Shown: positions 33,372 through 44,279 of the stretch, in pieces
Position numbering within the stretch: position 1 is the first letter of the stretch
Layout: every line of letters begins with the position of its first letter
Origin: Euonymus europaeus
Taxonomy: Eukaryota > Streptophyta > Magnoliopsida > Celastrales > Celastraceae
Assembly (NCBI GenBank): GCA_963580455.1
Contig: OY756971.1
Span: forward strand, 12,423,001-12,487,000
DNA length: 64,000 nt
Reading direction: 5' to 3'
The notes under the pieces: model-generated
Database searches by the model: none
Told to the model about the DNA's origin: nothing
What the model saw: only the letters and a program-made list of their open reading frames with translations
Made by a program: the position numbers and the translations under genes

Positions 33372-35119
33372 TATAGGGTTTGCGTCAAACGACTTCTCCC
33401 TTCTCCCTCGCGACTCCTCTCATCTTCCTCGCCCTGGCGTCAGTCGCACCCTCGCGACTCCTCTCATCTTCCTCGCCCCGGCACCAGTCGCACCTCACCT
33501 GCCCATCTCCATCGGCCTCCGTTCACTTCGTCTCTGTCTATCTCCGCTCATCGTCCGTTTCTGTCCGCTTGCTGTCTCTGTTCATCGTCCGCTTTATTAC
33601 TCAAGTTGAATCTGGTCCGTTTGCGAGGTACGATTATTGAACTTAACAACAATGATTTATGAATCTGACAGATTAAAAATGTTTCGATTTTCCTTGTTTG
33701 AAATCGCAAAGGAGAGAGAGAAGAACAAGATATACAGTCTCACTGTCGAATTGGGGCTTTTTTTAATGGAAAGGGTATTTTTCGTGCAATGAAAGAGGGG
33801 TCGAACCTTACTTAATTTTTTGTTTTCTGAAAAAATATCTTATAATCCATCTTGAAGTAAGGCCGGATTCCTTGAGTTGGATTTCAGACTTGGAATTTTT
33901 TATGATTGAGTTGAGTTGATTTTTTTTAGTTGGATATGAGGATTGGATTAATTCTTGGGCTGTTCTCTGTTGAATTTTTTTGAGTTGATTTTCATTTGTG
34001 GATTGCTCTTGAGGCATTGTAATTGAAAATCAGATTGTGTTGAATTTATCTAGTGTTGAATTTGCACTATATTGTGGAGAAACTGCTGCTCTTGATGTGG
34101 TATGTTCAGTAAACTTTTGGTTATTTTGGTTATGTTTCATGCTCCTGTCCAGAAATGTCATGAACCACTGCTGAATTATGGAGATTGCATTATGGAGACT
34201 GTTATAGAGACTGCATTAACAAGCATGTGCTGCTCTTTCATTTTATCAATACAAAAAAACAGAGTCATGCTCATGACCATAAAAACTGCTGCTTTTGAAT
34301 TGGTTCTTTATTGTTGTCATGTTTCATGTCATGTTCAGGGTATATCCAGAAGATACAAGCTAAAGGAAGCTAGTATAAGGACCAGCTGCATGACACGAAT
34401 GGAATGGCAGAACAAATTGATGGCCAAAATTCGGAGCGTACACAATTTTGGAAGGAGGCACTATCATAAAGAGTCAAGTCTGTAATAGAGAATGACATTA
34501 TATGATTTAGAGTCACTATTATGAATGATGTCTGTAATAGTGAAGGAATTATATGATTATCTTTATCAATTGCTTGCAATATATGATTTCAATATCATTT
34601 GACTTATCTGGTTCGTAATAAGAAATTCCACTTGGATTGAGAAATTGAACATGTCCATTCGGTTTTCTTTTTTCTCCAGACACATCCAAAAGGAACTAGT
34701 GAATTCTCAACACAACAAAACCAAGATAATAAAATGAAAGAAGGGCATTCATATAGTTAAACCAGTAAAAACAAGCAAACCATTCCTTCATTTAATATGT
34801 CAGCAAACCATTCCTTCAACAAAGATAACTAGAATATAAAATCATCTGAGATAAACTTAGTACAATGACCAATAAATCTAAACAACACAAATAAAACACC
34901 CATGTATGAAGGGTCACGAACATGAACCAACCACAATGCCACCTACTGTGTAGTTCCTGCAAGCAAAGTAAAAAAATTATAGTTAACCAACATATCAAGT
35001 TCATGCTAGGGACTGATTGAGATGCACTGTACAAATAGAAATGCAAACTGACTGGGGGAGATGGGCAGCAGAGAGGTGGTCGACGAGAGGGTTGTTCAAG
35101 GTTTTGACGGAACAAGGAA

Positions 35120-35229
35120 AAACGAAAATCATGCTCCACCGTCAGATCAAATTTAATGAAATTGGATGGCCAGGATGTGTACAGCTCAAATAGGATTATT
35201 TGAGCTGCAGCTCATAGGAGAAAGTCTCT
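35120..35229 (-). repeat. Right terminal inverted repeat
   Basis: Reverse-complement partner of 33262-33371. The only difference noted is G against A in the word ctatgRgctg. Confidence 0.9.
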
Positions 35230-35330
35230 ATATATATATAGGTCAAAGATGAGTTTTCCTTTTTTGAGGATAGAGACCCAAGTTCAAAGGCTCCCTACTA
35301 CATGTATATTGTATATATATATAGGTTAAA

Positions 35331-37540
35331 GATGGGCCTTGGGGCCTTTGGTTTCTTTCCTTGCACACGCACAATTTTTTTTCCTTCCATATTATTTTTT
35401 GGTAACATTAACCGAATGATTTTATCATTAACTAAAACACATTTTTAGCTCCTGATTTTCCTCTAACGTTTTAATTTTAATTAATTCCTTTAAACGTGGA
35501 CCTATGTACTTGGAAACGTTCTGATTTTTTTCACTGATTCTAAGGTAACTGTTTTTGGCAACAAATAATTTTCCATGGTTTTGAAAATGTTAGGATGAAA
35601 GCTCTTGAGATAGACTTACGAAAACTACCAATTTTTTGAGAGAGAAAGACATAAACACAAACGCGCAAATTCGAACAGTAACCCTATGTGCAAAAGGTCA
35701 TTGATACATTGTTTGGGCTTGTTTTATCTCGGGGGCGACGTAGCTTGTTACTGCTTACAAGAGGCAGAGTCGCGAATCGTCTTGAAAATAACAACCTAGT
35801 TCGTGACTCAAGCCAGTGATTTTTTTCCGATCTCTTAATATTGCTTTTTCGAGGTAATATCTTTAACAATAATCACAGATCCAATGAAATCAAGACAGGT
35901 AGCACTTACAGAATAAGTTGATCAAACATCTATAATCCAAAAATCCGTTTCTCATCTGCACGAGTACTCTACAAAAGTGATTATCAATAGAAGGCTGGAA
36001 GACAAACAGAGATAACAGCTCAGAGGATCCAAAAAAATCACCAATATCAAAAAACAAAGAGAGCGGCAGAAGGCGATAGTGAAATAGAGAGAGTTCGGAT
36101 TTGACAGTTGTCTATGCAACTCGTTCCAAGCTCAGTTGTCGTATATGCTAAGCAATCCAAAACCTAGTCGTCGTATTAACTGTGAGAAAAAAAAATTAGC
36201 TGTATTTGTCATATTGAGTTCAACACCACAACTCATTCTTATAAGAAAAATGATATGTCCCATATATTTTGGGAACCCATATTTAGTTATTTTATTAATT
36301 TTTATATTATAATTAATTATTTTACTATCTTAATCAATATATTATGCATTTATTTTGTTTATGATTTTATTCTAATTAATTATTAGCCAGCGAATCTGTT
36401 TCTCTTAAGGTTTAGGATTTATTGTTTATGTTATAGCATGAAAATATACTATACGAGCCCGTTAGGGTTTAGAGAATTCGTTCCGCTTAGGATTCAACAT
36501 TTATTGTTTAGATTATAGCATGAAAATCCGATACAAGAGTCATAAGGGTTTAACGAATCCGTTTTCCTTAAGATTTAACACATATTGTATAAAAATGGGC
36601 TACCATGAACTCCTAAAATATTAGTTATTTATCACTACCCTTTTCATAAATATCTATCTCACAAGTAGTAAACCAATAAATCCAAAAAAACCATTAATTG
36701 ATAAATTCATTAACGTGTCAATTTTTTAAATCTAACGTGTCAATACTTAGCTAACGTGGCAACTATTAATTAAATATTAAAACTACCATTATAGGAGATT
36801 TAAATGCTTATACTTTTACACAACTTACCTTCTAACAAAAAAACTACAAAAAAAATAGCAACTTATTTTACACACTGAATAAATGATATTTTACACAGCG
36901 ATAAATGATTCATTTATAGGGCCTACAACTTTAAGCTATCAACAAAATATGACATTTTATTAACACATCATTTTATATGGGCCCTATAACTTTAAGCCGT
37001 GAAAACTTATGAAACTCACATTATATGATTGTCCATTTGTATCTTAAAAGTTATCAATTACTTTTTATTGTATTAACTTTTATTGTAATTTTATCTATAA
37101 AATTAATTTAACAGAACTTTCAGTTCAATATTTTAAACTCCTTAAAGTTTAACAGCATTTAACAACTTAAAGTTCTAAAATACAATTATGAAACAAACGG
37201 ATCTAAATAACCAATTTGTACTCTACGATGCCATATCCTCTAGCATACGAACTAATCATAGTACACCACCTCCAAATTCAGCATTCCAATACAATAATTT
37301 TAGGCCTAAAATCGGATCCATTAACCAAAGATATCAATCACACTCACTATACTAATTTTTTATATGTAGTGATGTAATATAACTTAAAAAATAAATTAAT
37401 AACCCTTAGTTAATAAAACATTAATATATCAAATAAAACAATTAAAACTTCAATAACAATGTACCACACAATATAATTATAATTATATAACTAAAATTGA
37501 ACATCATTTAAAACAATCTAATTATATAACTAAATTAAAA
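35331..37540. other. AT-rich interval without recognised genes
   Basis: No motif-bearing ORF. It contains the 82-bp tandem repeat at 36391-36600, and the part after about 36600 probably belongs to a non-autonomous Helitron ending at 37569. Confidence 0.5.
36391..36600 (+). repeat. Tandem repeat, period about 82 bp, 2.5 copies
   Basis: Copies start near 36391, 36473 and 36554. Each has a cgaatcygttt-like start and a t-rich middle, with ttatagcatgaaaat in the first two. The copy ends carry gttagggttta or ataagggttta, matching the plant telomere word TTAGGGTTTA. Confidence 0.7.
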
Positions 37541-37569
37541 CCCACGCAACGCAGGGGCATGCTAGCTAG
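37541..37569 (+). mobile_element. Helitron-type 3' terminus
   Basis: cccacgcaacgcagggg followed by catgctagCTAG/T resembles the GC hairpin plus CTRR/T end shared by many plant Helitrons. The element would extend leftwards into the AT-rich DNA; its TC 5' end was not located. Confidence 0.6.
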
Positions 37570-37702
37570 TTTGAAACTAAATTGGGACCATAACTAATGT
37601 GTGTGTTGCAAGCAGTGTGCTCTATTTATCATGTTTTGTCTACACAATCTAGGTCAATTACGCTATTGACAACAACATCATTGATGTAAAACATAATGAC
37701 AC

Positions 37703-37940
37703 TGATAAAGATCAACCCACCTCCCAAGCCACCCAGGCCTAACCCCGGCCCATGCATGCATGGGCTTAGCTGTTCCCATGGGCCAGCAGGCCCACGAGCC
37801 ATACCCAGAGGCCGCAGCCCCTTGGTCCCTCAAAGGCCTAAGCTCTTCCACAAGAAAACTTGGGTAACAATGGAAGATGGTGGCACCCTTATAAGCAACA
37901 CCAGAGTCCCCACATCTTTCGATGTGGGACAATCTTATCA
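37703..37940 (-). repeat. 3' LTR of TRIM (238 bp)
   Basis: tgataaag...cttatca on plus. It contains the inverted pair ccacatc-tttc-gatgtgg. Confidence 0.92.
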
Positions 37941-38080
37941 ATACTCGCCCCTTCAAGACCAACGCCCACGTTGGTCGAGCACCATGGACCTTCTACCTAT
38001 TCCAGGCAGGCACTTCCATGGCCGGCCACTCCGCAGGAGTAGGCCCGAAGGAGGAGGATCGACAAGTCCTCCGATACCAC

Positions 38081-38318
38081 TGATAAAGACCAACCCACCT
38101 CCCAAGCCACCCAGGCCCAACCCCGGCCCATGCATGCATGGGCTTAGCTGTTCCCATGGGCCAGTAGGCCCACGAGCCATACCCAGAGGCCGCAGCCCCT
38201 TAGTCCCTCAAAGGCCTAAGCTCTTCCACAAGAAAACCTGGGTAACAATGGAAGATGGTGACACCCTTATAAGGAACACCAGAGTCCCCACATCTTTCGA
38301 TGTGGGACAATCTTATGA
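38081..38318 (-). repeat. 5' LTR of TRIM (238 bp)
   Basis: Same length as its partner, with about eight substitutions by eye, mostly C/T or G/A. The last bases are cttatga instead of cttatca. Confidence 0.92.
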
Positions 38319-38323
38319 GACAC

Positions 38324-39840
38324 TATATATTATGAACAACATCATTAGCGCAGGGGTGTATCTAAATCAACACCCCTAAAGTAAACCCCCTATCCCCTAC
38401 CTCTACCTCCTATTCCTATTGATGTGACAACTTTCATTCTTTCCTTCCATCTTTGTCATTCCTCCCACGTCACTCTTTTTCTGGGGCTCACCATCTTTGC
38501 TTTCTCAACAAAATTAAAGTGAATTAAATTAAAAAGGACTGAATGAGAATGGGAAAAAAAGACACTCTTTTTTAAGTGAGACATGCGTGCCACTTAAAGG
38601 ATTGGAAAGCAATACAAACAAATCACGCATTCATATTATTTAAGACCGTACAACACAATACAAACAAAACAAAAAAGAACATTGGAGAATATTATTATTG
38701 TGAGGCATGTGTGTCATTACTTACATTTATACTATGTAATGTAGTGATTGAATTCAAATCTAGAATAAATATTTGTGCTTTCTTCGGTAGCTCTAGTGCC
38801 ACCATCATATGTGCTTTCTTTGTGAAAGCAACATCAACTTATCAAACGCCTCCGATTTCTTTTCTTTTTTTTCCTCTGGGAGCCAGTAACCTGAAGGTAC
38901 TCAAAGGACAAGTGAGACTGTGTCTTAGCGAAATTTTACTACTCGTTCTCTTTAAGTGGTCGCTAACTAGTCTATGATTGTTGCACGTTATCCCATGAAA
39001 TTTTTGGAGCAAAGTTTCCACCTTTAGGGATCAAGGACTTGGCACCAAAAACCTGACTTACAAGTTAATTTTTAGACAGAGAAATGATGATGTAATTGAT
39101 TACATACATACATGTGTGTATTAATGACTCAATGATGGAAATTTGATTTGTGTATTTCTTCTCATGAGCCAAAGTGCTATTTTAGCATCTCATTTAGCTC
39201 ACCCCTTCGAGTGATGATTTTTTATTTGGGGTGCTATTTTGGTAGTTAGAATCATATAGCACCCCATTAAGTAGTCCCCTTGGCCCTTCGAGTTGCTTTT
39301 CAGACCATAAAAGATAGACTAACGGACTAAATGTGTGAGTACATATGGATATATTTGCGCAGGTACCACATACGGCCTATTGTAAATCTGGTAAAAATGT
39401 GGACTCGCAAAATGATATATGAAGTGTCTTGAGATTTTCTGATTCATTGATTGAGGAAAATATTTTTGGGGGTTTTGAATTCGTGTGATGTTATGCTGCC
39501 AGATTTTCATAAAATGCGTTGGCTAAAATTGGAACATTCAGCAAGTGTCTTAGTAGGTTCTTTTGTACGTTTACGTAATTTAATTGATAGATAATTTTTT
39601 AATATAATTATTTTCTGAATTATTAATACTTTATAGATAATTTTTTAATTTATGTGTGCACAAGTTGTATGGAATTACTAAGAAACTATTGTGTACTGAG
39701 TTCAAGTTCATGTGCAGATATAAATTACATAGATGATTTTTTTCAACTACCATCCGACAAGCAATTCAACTGAACATGTAAATACAAATACCTATGTAAA
39801 TACAATTACCTAGTTAGTATTTTTTTTTTAAAAATTTCTT
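38324..39840. other. Unassigned interval
   Basis: No recognisable gene. A ggtgctattttggtagttagaa-like stretch at 39165-39270 is repeated imperfectly and may be a MITE remnant, but I could not define ends. Confidence 0.4.
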
Positions 39841-40560
39841 TTATTCAATATTAAATTACATTATTCGCAGGGTTATTTTGTCCTGTCTGAAATAAAGCAA
39901 GAAGATGAAGATGCGGATGAGATGACAAAGAAGATCGAGGTTGACGACGGATGTGAATTTGAAATCGATATGGTATAATGTTTTAGCCAATCAAAATATA
40001 AGTTGTTGTGTTAGGTTGAATGATTATTAGCAACTTTCTAAAAAAAACTAATACATTCTCAAGTGTTCAAATCACGGCAAACTTTGATCGATTGGGTTCA
40101 AAAAGTCGGATGTCAATTGGGATATATCATCATCATCAGTAGATCAAATATTGGTGGGTTTGGTAAGAAATATAAATTGCAATTCAAATGTGATCGCGGT
40201 GGTACTTACCAAAGCAAAAAACTCTCAACGAAGTAGACTGGCACGAAAAAAATAGATTGTCCATTCAAATTGAGAGGACAGAAAATGAAGGAGGACGATG
40301 ATTGGAAGGTGGAGGTGGTGTGTGCGTAACACAATCACGCTCCTGCATTATATATGGAGGGACATCCATACCCTGATTGACTTTCTGGGTCTGAAATTCA
40401 GGTAATGATTGACATATCTGCGCAAAATACCAAGTCACGGGACATATTTGTGGAATTGAAAAAACGCGATCCAAATAATGTGTCAACAATCAGAACCATA
40501 CGCAATGCACACAAGAAGCACAAGACTGCTGAGAAATCAGGACAATCACAGATGTAAGTT

Positions 40561-41253
40561 GTGTTGACATTCCTTACCGACCATGGGTATGTTTTCGATT
40601 ATCGGTCGAACCCTTCAACCAATGAGCTTGAAGATTTGTATTTCGCACATCATGCTGCACTAGAGCGATTAAATGCATTCCCTCATGTGTTGTTAATGGA
40701 TGCGACATATCAGACGAACAGGTATGGGTTGCCTCTCCCTGAAATTATCGGTGTCACTTCAACCAGTAAAACATTTTGCATAGCATTCGCATATTTTCAC
40801 TCAGAGAAAGTGACCAATTATACTTGGGCTTTGGAATGTGTGCGATCTGTAATGCATGGATGCATTGGTCCACGAGTGATCGTTACGGACAGAGAGTTGG
40901 GCCTAATGAAAGCGTGTACAAAGGTATTTCCCGAGGCTTCGAAACTACTCTGTAGATGGCACATCTATCAAAGTATTTTAACTAAATGCAGACCATCAAT
41001 ACATGACAGTAGAGCCTGGAATGCGTTTTACAGCATGTGGACTACGGTGCTTGAATCTGAAAATGAGAGCGTGTACATGAGCAATATGGCACGTCTTGAA
41101 GTAGTCTTACAGAAGTTTTCAACAGTGATTAAATATTTGAAAGATGTATGGTTGACACCGTATAAGGAAATGTTCATTTCCGTCTGGACAGACAGATATC
41201 TGCATTACAGAAATCACACAACTAATTGGGTCGAGAGTCAGCAAAAATGCTAA
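40561..41253 (+). pseudogene. MULE DDE transposase domain
   Basis: A 230-codon open stretch whose first codon is GTG, so it is an internal segment. The catalytic Asp is in LLMDATYQTNRYGLPL, the second in VIVTDRELGLMKACT, the CxxH pair in LLCRWHIYQ, and the likely Glu in NWVES at the very end. The segment VTSTSKTFCIAFAYFHSEK between the Asp residues is typical. The frame changes just after NWVES, and homology continues in other frames (WIHDVIQSQ, ALDLIWKEFER). Confidence 0.9.
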
Positions 41254-41437
41254 GCTGAAAAGATGTTTGTGCTCATCATAGTCAGATATTGAGAGATCCA
41301 TATCCTGGATTCATGACGTTATCCAGTCTCAAGACACAGCTATCAAAGCTAGTATTGAGCGAAACAAAACCATTGTCCCACACCAATTCAACATATATTA
41401 CTTTCAGGATTTACGTGGTTTTGTATCAATCGAGGCG

Positions 41438-41689
41438 TTGGATCTCATTTGGAAAGAGTTTGAGCGGTCAAATCATGTTGGAGGGGTTGTTTACAAATGC
41501 AGATGTCAAATTCATAGGAGTTACAGACTACCGTGTGCTCACGAATTAGCGGAGTATGTGAGCAAAGGTCAGACTATACCGCTTGATGCCATCGATCAAT
41601 TTTGGAGAAAGCTTGATCTACTTTCATGTGAGTCGCTTGAAGAGAATGATATCGACTGTACCGCCGATGTACAGATGTTCACAGAATAG
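41438..41689 (+). pseudogene. SWIM zinc finger of MULE transposase
   Basis: CRCQIHRSYRLPCAHELAEY is a CxCx(n)CxH SWIM finger, normally about 80-120 residues after the catalytic Glu of FAR1/MULE transposases. AIDQFWRKLDL follows, also typical. The frame ends with TAG at 41687-41689, before the linker to the OTU domain. Confidence 0.88.
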
Positions 41690-41734
41690 TTCAAACAACA
41701 GACAAGGCATGTTAAAGTAAGTTGTCTAAGGAAG

Positions 41735-42678
41735 TTGAGGGACATATTCAGACCTTCTAGCACTTCTCTTCGTGAACCAACTGTGAAGACCAACACTAGA
41801 GGGCACCCATCCACAAAGAAAAAGGTACCCACCACCATCCAGAACAATCCAACTACAAGTGTTGTTGATCATAGTGATTTTGTTCAGCATAGGGAACCTC
41901 ATAGACACAGCTCTGCATTGGAACGCCTCGATTCAAGAATCTTTGAGCATGATTTTTTCTATTCTAACGAACAAGCAAAACACAGTTGCTCATCTGTTTA
42001 CAATACTCAGTCTCTCTCAACACAAGAAAGTTCGAGACTGAGAAAGAAAAAATACTCTTCACTATCATATATTGATCAGTTCCCAGCTATACTGCATTCA
42101 TACATTAGGGATGTACAAGATGTGAGAGGAGATGGAAATTGCGGATTTCGGTCGATCACTGTGTCTCTTGGACATCAAGAGGATGAATGGCGCAATGTTC
42201 GATATAACTTGATAGTAGAGATGGACACATTTTGGGGACAATATGTTGAAATATTTGGTGGTTATGAGAGAGCGTGTGCTATTAGACACTCATTGAACTT
42301 CTTTCAAAATAATGTCGAAGCACTGTTCGAACACTGGATGACAATGCCTGACATGGGTCTTTTGGTTGCTTCCACATATAATGTGATATTACATGTTCTT
42401 AGTCCTAAAGGGAGTTCGACATATCTACCACTTCGTACAACCCCCCACTACCATTTCAGCACATTGCTATCGCAATAGGACACGTGAATAATAACCATTA
42501 TGTCCATGTTAGTTTGACGGAGGATTATCCAATGTCTCCCATATACCATGGGTGGTTTCACTGTAGGTATGATTGTGCAGCTACATGGGCAACTCCGTAT
42601 GCGGAGCGGTTATATGCTTATATGCAATCAATGCGGTCTATGTTTTCTTCTGATAATTTTGTTCATGTGCTTGATTAA
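41735..42678 (+). pseudogene. OTU-like cysteine protease domain
   Basis: A Ser/Thr/Lys-rich linker leads to IDQFPAILHSYI and the OTU catalytic block DVRGDGNCGFRSI (Cys codon 42140-42142). ERACAIRHSLNF and MPDMGLLVASTYNVILHVLS follow. A one-base change in the C-run near 42441-42450 shifts the frame. The second block IGHVNNNHYVHVSL supplies the expected catalytic His, ending at 42678. OTU enzymes remove ubiquitin-like modifiers; activity here is inference, but both catalytic residues are kept. Confidence 0.85.
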
Positions 42679-43603
42679 ATTTATGTAGTAATAAAATTTA
42701 TCCAATTTATTATACATTTATGAATTTTTTATTTTTTTTTAAGTTGGTGCATCAAAATAGTGCACTGGTTGAATTCACTAGTTTAAACCAAGGTTTTGAA
42801 AACCGGACTGGTCATCGAACCGAATTTTTTTTTGATTCATGGTTCAATGGTCCAACCGGGGTTCAACCGTGGTTCGAACCGGGTTCAATATTATTAGTTA
42901 TTATATATATTTATATATTAAAAGTAATAATTAAAAATATTTTATAATTCTTATAATAATAATATAGAAATACAACATTAATATGTCTCTTTATTAAAAA
43001 ATTCAGAGAGTTCGACATATCTACCACTTCGTACAACCCCCCACTACCATTTCAGCACATTGCTATCGCAATAGGACACGTGAATAATAACCATTATGTC
43101 CATGTTAGTTTGACGGAGGATTATCCAATGTCTCCCATATACCATGGGTGGTTTCACTGTAGGTATGATTGTGCAGCTACATGGGCAACTCCGTATGCGG
43201 AGCGGTTATATGCTTATATGCAATCAATGCGGTCTATGTTTTCTTCTGATAATTTTGTTCATGTGCTTGATTAAATTTATGTAGTAATAAAATTTATCCA
43301 ATTTATTATACATTTATGAATTTTTCATTTTTTTTTAAGTTGGTGCATCAAAATAGTGCACTGGTTGAATTCACTAGTTTAAACCAAGGTTTTGAAAACA
43401 GGACTGGTCATCGAACCGAATTTTTTTTTGATTCATGGTTCAATGGTCCAACCGGGGTTCAACCGTGGTTCGAACCGGGTTCAATATTATTAGTTATTAT
43501 ATATATTTATATATTAAAAGTAATAATTAAAAATATTTTATAATTCTTATAATAATAATATAGAAATACAACATTAATATGTCTCTTTATTAAAAAATTC
43601 ACA
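42412..43603 (+). repeat. Tandem duplication, unit 596 bp, two copies
   Basis: 42412-43007 is repeated at 43008-43603 with only two substitutions that I noticed (ttttta/ttttca and aaccgg/aacagg). The unit covers the last 66 codons of the OTU gene, its downstream sequence and the left end of the hAT-like insertion. Confidence 0.93.
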
Positions 43604-44271
43604 ACTATTCATATGTTCTCGAATATTCATTTAACAAAAAAAATAATATGTCAAATGATAAAATAAATAAAAATTATTTATGCAATCATAGAATTGTAAA
43701 TTAAAATTAAATATTTATTAAAAATTGAATTAAGAATTATATGAGTGAAACATATGTATATTGCAACCATTTTCATCATCATAATATGAGTCTTTATGTC
43801 AAAAAGTTTAGTTGACAACGTGAATATATGAAAAAAAGTTAACTGAAATGTATTGCAATAAATTTTTATTAAATTAAATATTTGAAATAAATAAATATTA
43901 TTTTCTATAAATTTAATTAATATATATTATATAAATACTACATATTTAATTAATGTTTGGTTTTAAGTTAATATACTTAAGAGATATGATACATTAATTT
44001 AATGTTTCACCACATATCAAGAAAGGAATAGCTTTTAGTAGGAGGTCATGGGTTCTAATACAACCAAAATCAATTTTTTCAGAATTTTTCAACAAAAATC
44101 GACTCAACCGGTTCATGAGGATCGGCCAGTCCAACCGGTTCAACCGGGAACCGGCCGATTCTATAAAAAAAAAAGCCGATTCCCAAAATGGACGGTTCTT
44201 TCTACCCAGGCCGGACCGGACAGATGGCCGGTCACCGGTCGAACCGGTCCGATCCGGGTTTGACAACCTTG
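43385..44271. mobile_element. hAT-like non-autonomous element, 8-bp TSD
   Basis: The ends caaggttttgaaaaccgg and ccgggtttgacaaccttg are inverted repeats, with many further aaccggtt-type words inside. The flanks are GTTTAAAC on both sides (43377-43384 and 44272-44279), 8 bp as in hAT. No transposase is present. A second copy of the left end lies at 42789-43007 because of the tandem duplication. Confidence 0.7.
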
Positions 44272-44279
44272 GTTTAAAC

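Larger units (their letters stand above)
33262..35229. mobile_element. MULE-like element with long, near-identical TIRs
   Basis: The first and last ~110 bp are inverted repeats with one mismatch that I can see. The outermost bases are agagactttctcctatg. Weaker inverted similarity continues inward. Flanks are (TA)n, so the target duplication (probably TATATATA or longer) cannot be measured. The long TIRs and absence of a transposase suggest a non-autonomous Mutator-like element. The interior has a gene-like 5' part (33385-33635) with a repeated 44-bp unit and a gag/gtacga donor, so a Pack-MULE is possible. Confidence 0.8.
33040..35330 (+). repeat. Three-copy local repeat (about 100-150 bp) split by a transposon
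   Basis: The phrase aggctccytactacat...attgtatatatata, preceded by gaggatagagacccaagttcaa or a variant, occurs at about 33045-33140, 33150-33261 and 35250-35325. Copies two and three are nearly identical. The element at 33262-35229 sits in the TA-rich end of copy two. Confidence 0.75.
37698..38323 (-). mobile_element. TRIM (miniature LTR retrotransposon), complete
   Basis: Two 238-bp terminal repeats flank a 140-bp centre, and the whole is flanked by TSD gacac (37698-37702 and 38319-38323). In the minus orientation a Met-type primer site (TGGTATCGGAGG, 38068-38079) follows the 5' LTR after one base. A purine-rich GAAGGGGCGAGTAT precedes the 3' LTR. There is no coding capacity. Confidence 0.92.
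39870..42678 (+). pseudogene. MULE transposase-SWIM-OTU protease gene (FAR1 type), broken
   Basis: Domain order: an acidic exon (39880-39972), a FAR1-like DNA-binding zinc region (LQFKCDRGGTY, CPFKLRG, HNH; 40165-40330), a MULE DDE transposase (40561-41253), a SWIM zinc finger (41480-41545), a low-complexity linker, and an OTU-type cysteine protease (42060-42678). The parts are those of one known plant family of MULE-derived proteins with a C-terminal OTU domain. Stops (near 40236, 40328, 40556) and frame changes (near 41250, 41710 and the C-run at 42441-42450) show decay. It would act in the nucleus; the role of the protease is unknown. Terminal inverted repeats were not found. Confidence 0.85.

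Noticed and set aside
33199..33640. Two overlapping frames at the left of the long-TIR element as a secreted protein
   Set aside because: They begin in flanking repeat or TIR sequence, are S/P/L-rich by composition and have no known motif. I keep only the possibility of a captured leader.
37696..38379. 227-codon plus-strand frame with two similar halves
   Set aside because: It spans both LTRs and the centre of the TRIM on the strand opposite to the element. The internal repeat is simply the two LTRs.
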